The notes under the pieces are model-generated. The model did no database searches and had not been told where the DNA came from. It saw nothing but the letters and a program-made list of their open reading frames with translations. 64,000 bases of DNA, from assembly GCA_902491895.1 (NCBI GenBank), contig CABUJH010000001.1, positions 28,429 through 92,428 on the forward strand, written 5' to 3'. Positions 63,824-64,000 of the stretch are shown one piece after another; the first letter of the stretch is position 1, and every line of letters begins with the position of its first letter. This DNA comes from an uncultured Collinsella sp. GTDB taxonomy: Bacteria; Actinomycetota; Coriobacteriia; Coriobacteriales; Coriobacteriaceae. A program made the translations under genes and the position numbers.

Positions 63824-64000
63824 CATCTTTTGGGCTCAATTTCGCTGTGACTGTATGAGCGACATATCAAAACTATGCCCATTTACTACGTTTAGCCCGG
63901 GATGCTCGACCATGCACCGGTTTTTGCTAAATTCGCGAGTCGTCTACCTGCACTGATAATTGTCCTTGGGGGAAGCGGGCACTGCGGGGGCGCGTCAACA

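Overview
The window is 64 kb of GC-rich bacterial DNA with dense, well-separated operons, strong AGGAGG-type ribosome sites and many GTG/TTG starts. The gene set points to a fermentative gut actinobacterium of the Coriobacteriia, most likely Collinsella or a close relative. Supporting genes are pyruvate formate-lyase with its activase, many sugar PTS systems, tagatose-6-phosphate and Leloir galactose pathways, and an anaerobic A-type flavoprotein. The genus is an inference; there is no rRNA or tRNA gene in the window to settle it.

Layout. (1) 1-5060: threonine/aspartate family genes asd (cut by the window edge), lysC, thrC and thrB. (2) 5456-6803: a small, lower-GC island with an ADP-ribosyltransferase-like (DUF3990-type) protein and an Xre-fused partner behind a doubled palindromic operator. 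(3) 6898-10253: housekeeping genes engB/ysxC, mtnN, pflA and degV. (4) 10531-16149: a sucrose/fructoside locus (GH32, PTS EIIBC, GH32-like, LacI-type regulator with mapped operators). (5) 16453-18841: pyruvate formate-lyase encoded as two separate genes, a body and a stand-alone glycyl-radical domain. (6) 19390-24058: a MarR regulator and a heterodimeric ABC exporter. (7) 24637-32303: DAHP synthase, a BceAB-like ABC pair, a NUDIX-Vsr fusion, an AraC regulator and a HAD phosphatase. (8) 32525-43508: class II aldolase, DeoR regulator, A-type flavoprotein, a galR-galK-galT locus and lacC-lacX-lacB-lacA. (9) 43816-60030: a membrane protein, one EIIA-Lac, and three paralogous lactose-type modules, each with a LacI regulator, a fused EIICB and a GH1 6-phospho-beta-galactosidase. 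(10) 60398-63760: a Fic protein behind a 32-bp palindrome, a LacR-like DeoR regulator and galM.

How it fits together. Lactose or other beta-galactosides would enter through the three EIICB permeases, all apparently fed by the single EIIA, and be hydrolysed by the GH1 enzymes. Galactose-6-phosphate would pass through LacAB, LacC and a class II aldolase; free galactose would go through GalM, GalK and GalT. A shared site, CATTCRAACA followed by a short spacer, lies upstream of lacA, lacF and the lacR-like gene and suggests one regulon. Each LacI paralogue has its own operator variant next to it.

The most unusual content is intergenic. At least two families of nested-palindrome elements sit just after stop codons. 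In them the outer and inner stems differ in sequence from copy to copy but stay complementary, while short internal boxes and spacings are constant (family A at 5084, 16303 and 32366; family B at 25669 and 40275). A third family of 55-bp palindromes (C) flanks the lactose modules. I do not recognise these families from the literature.
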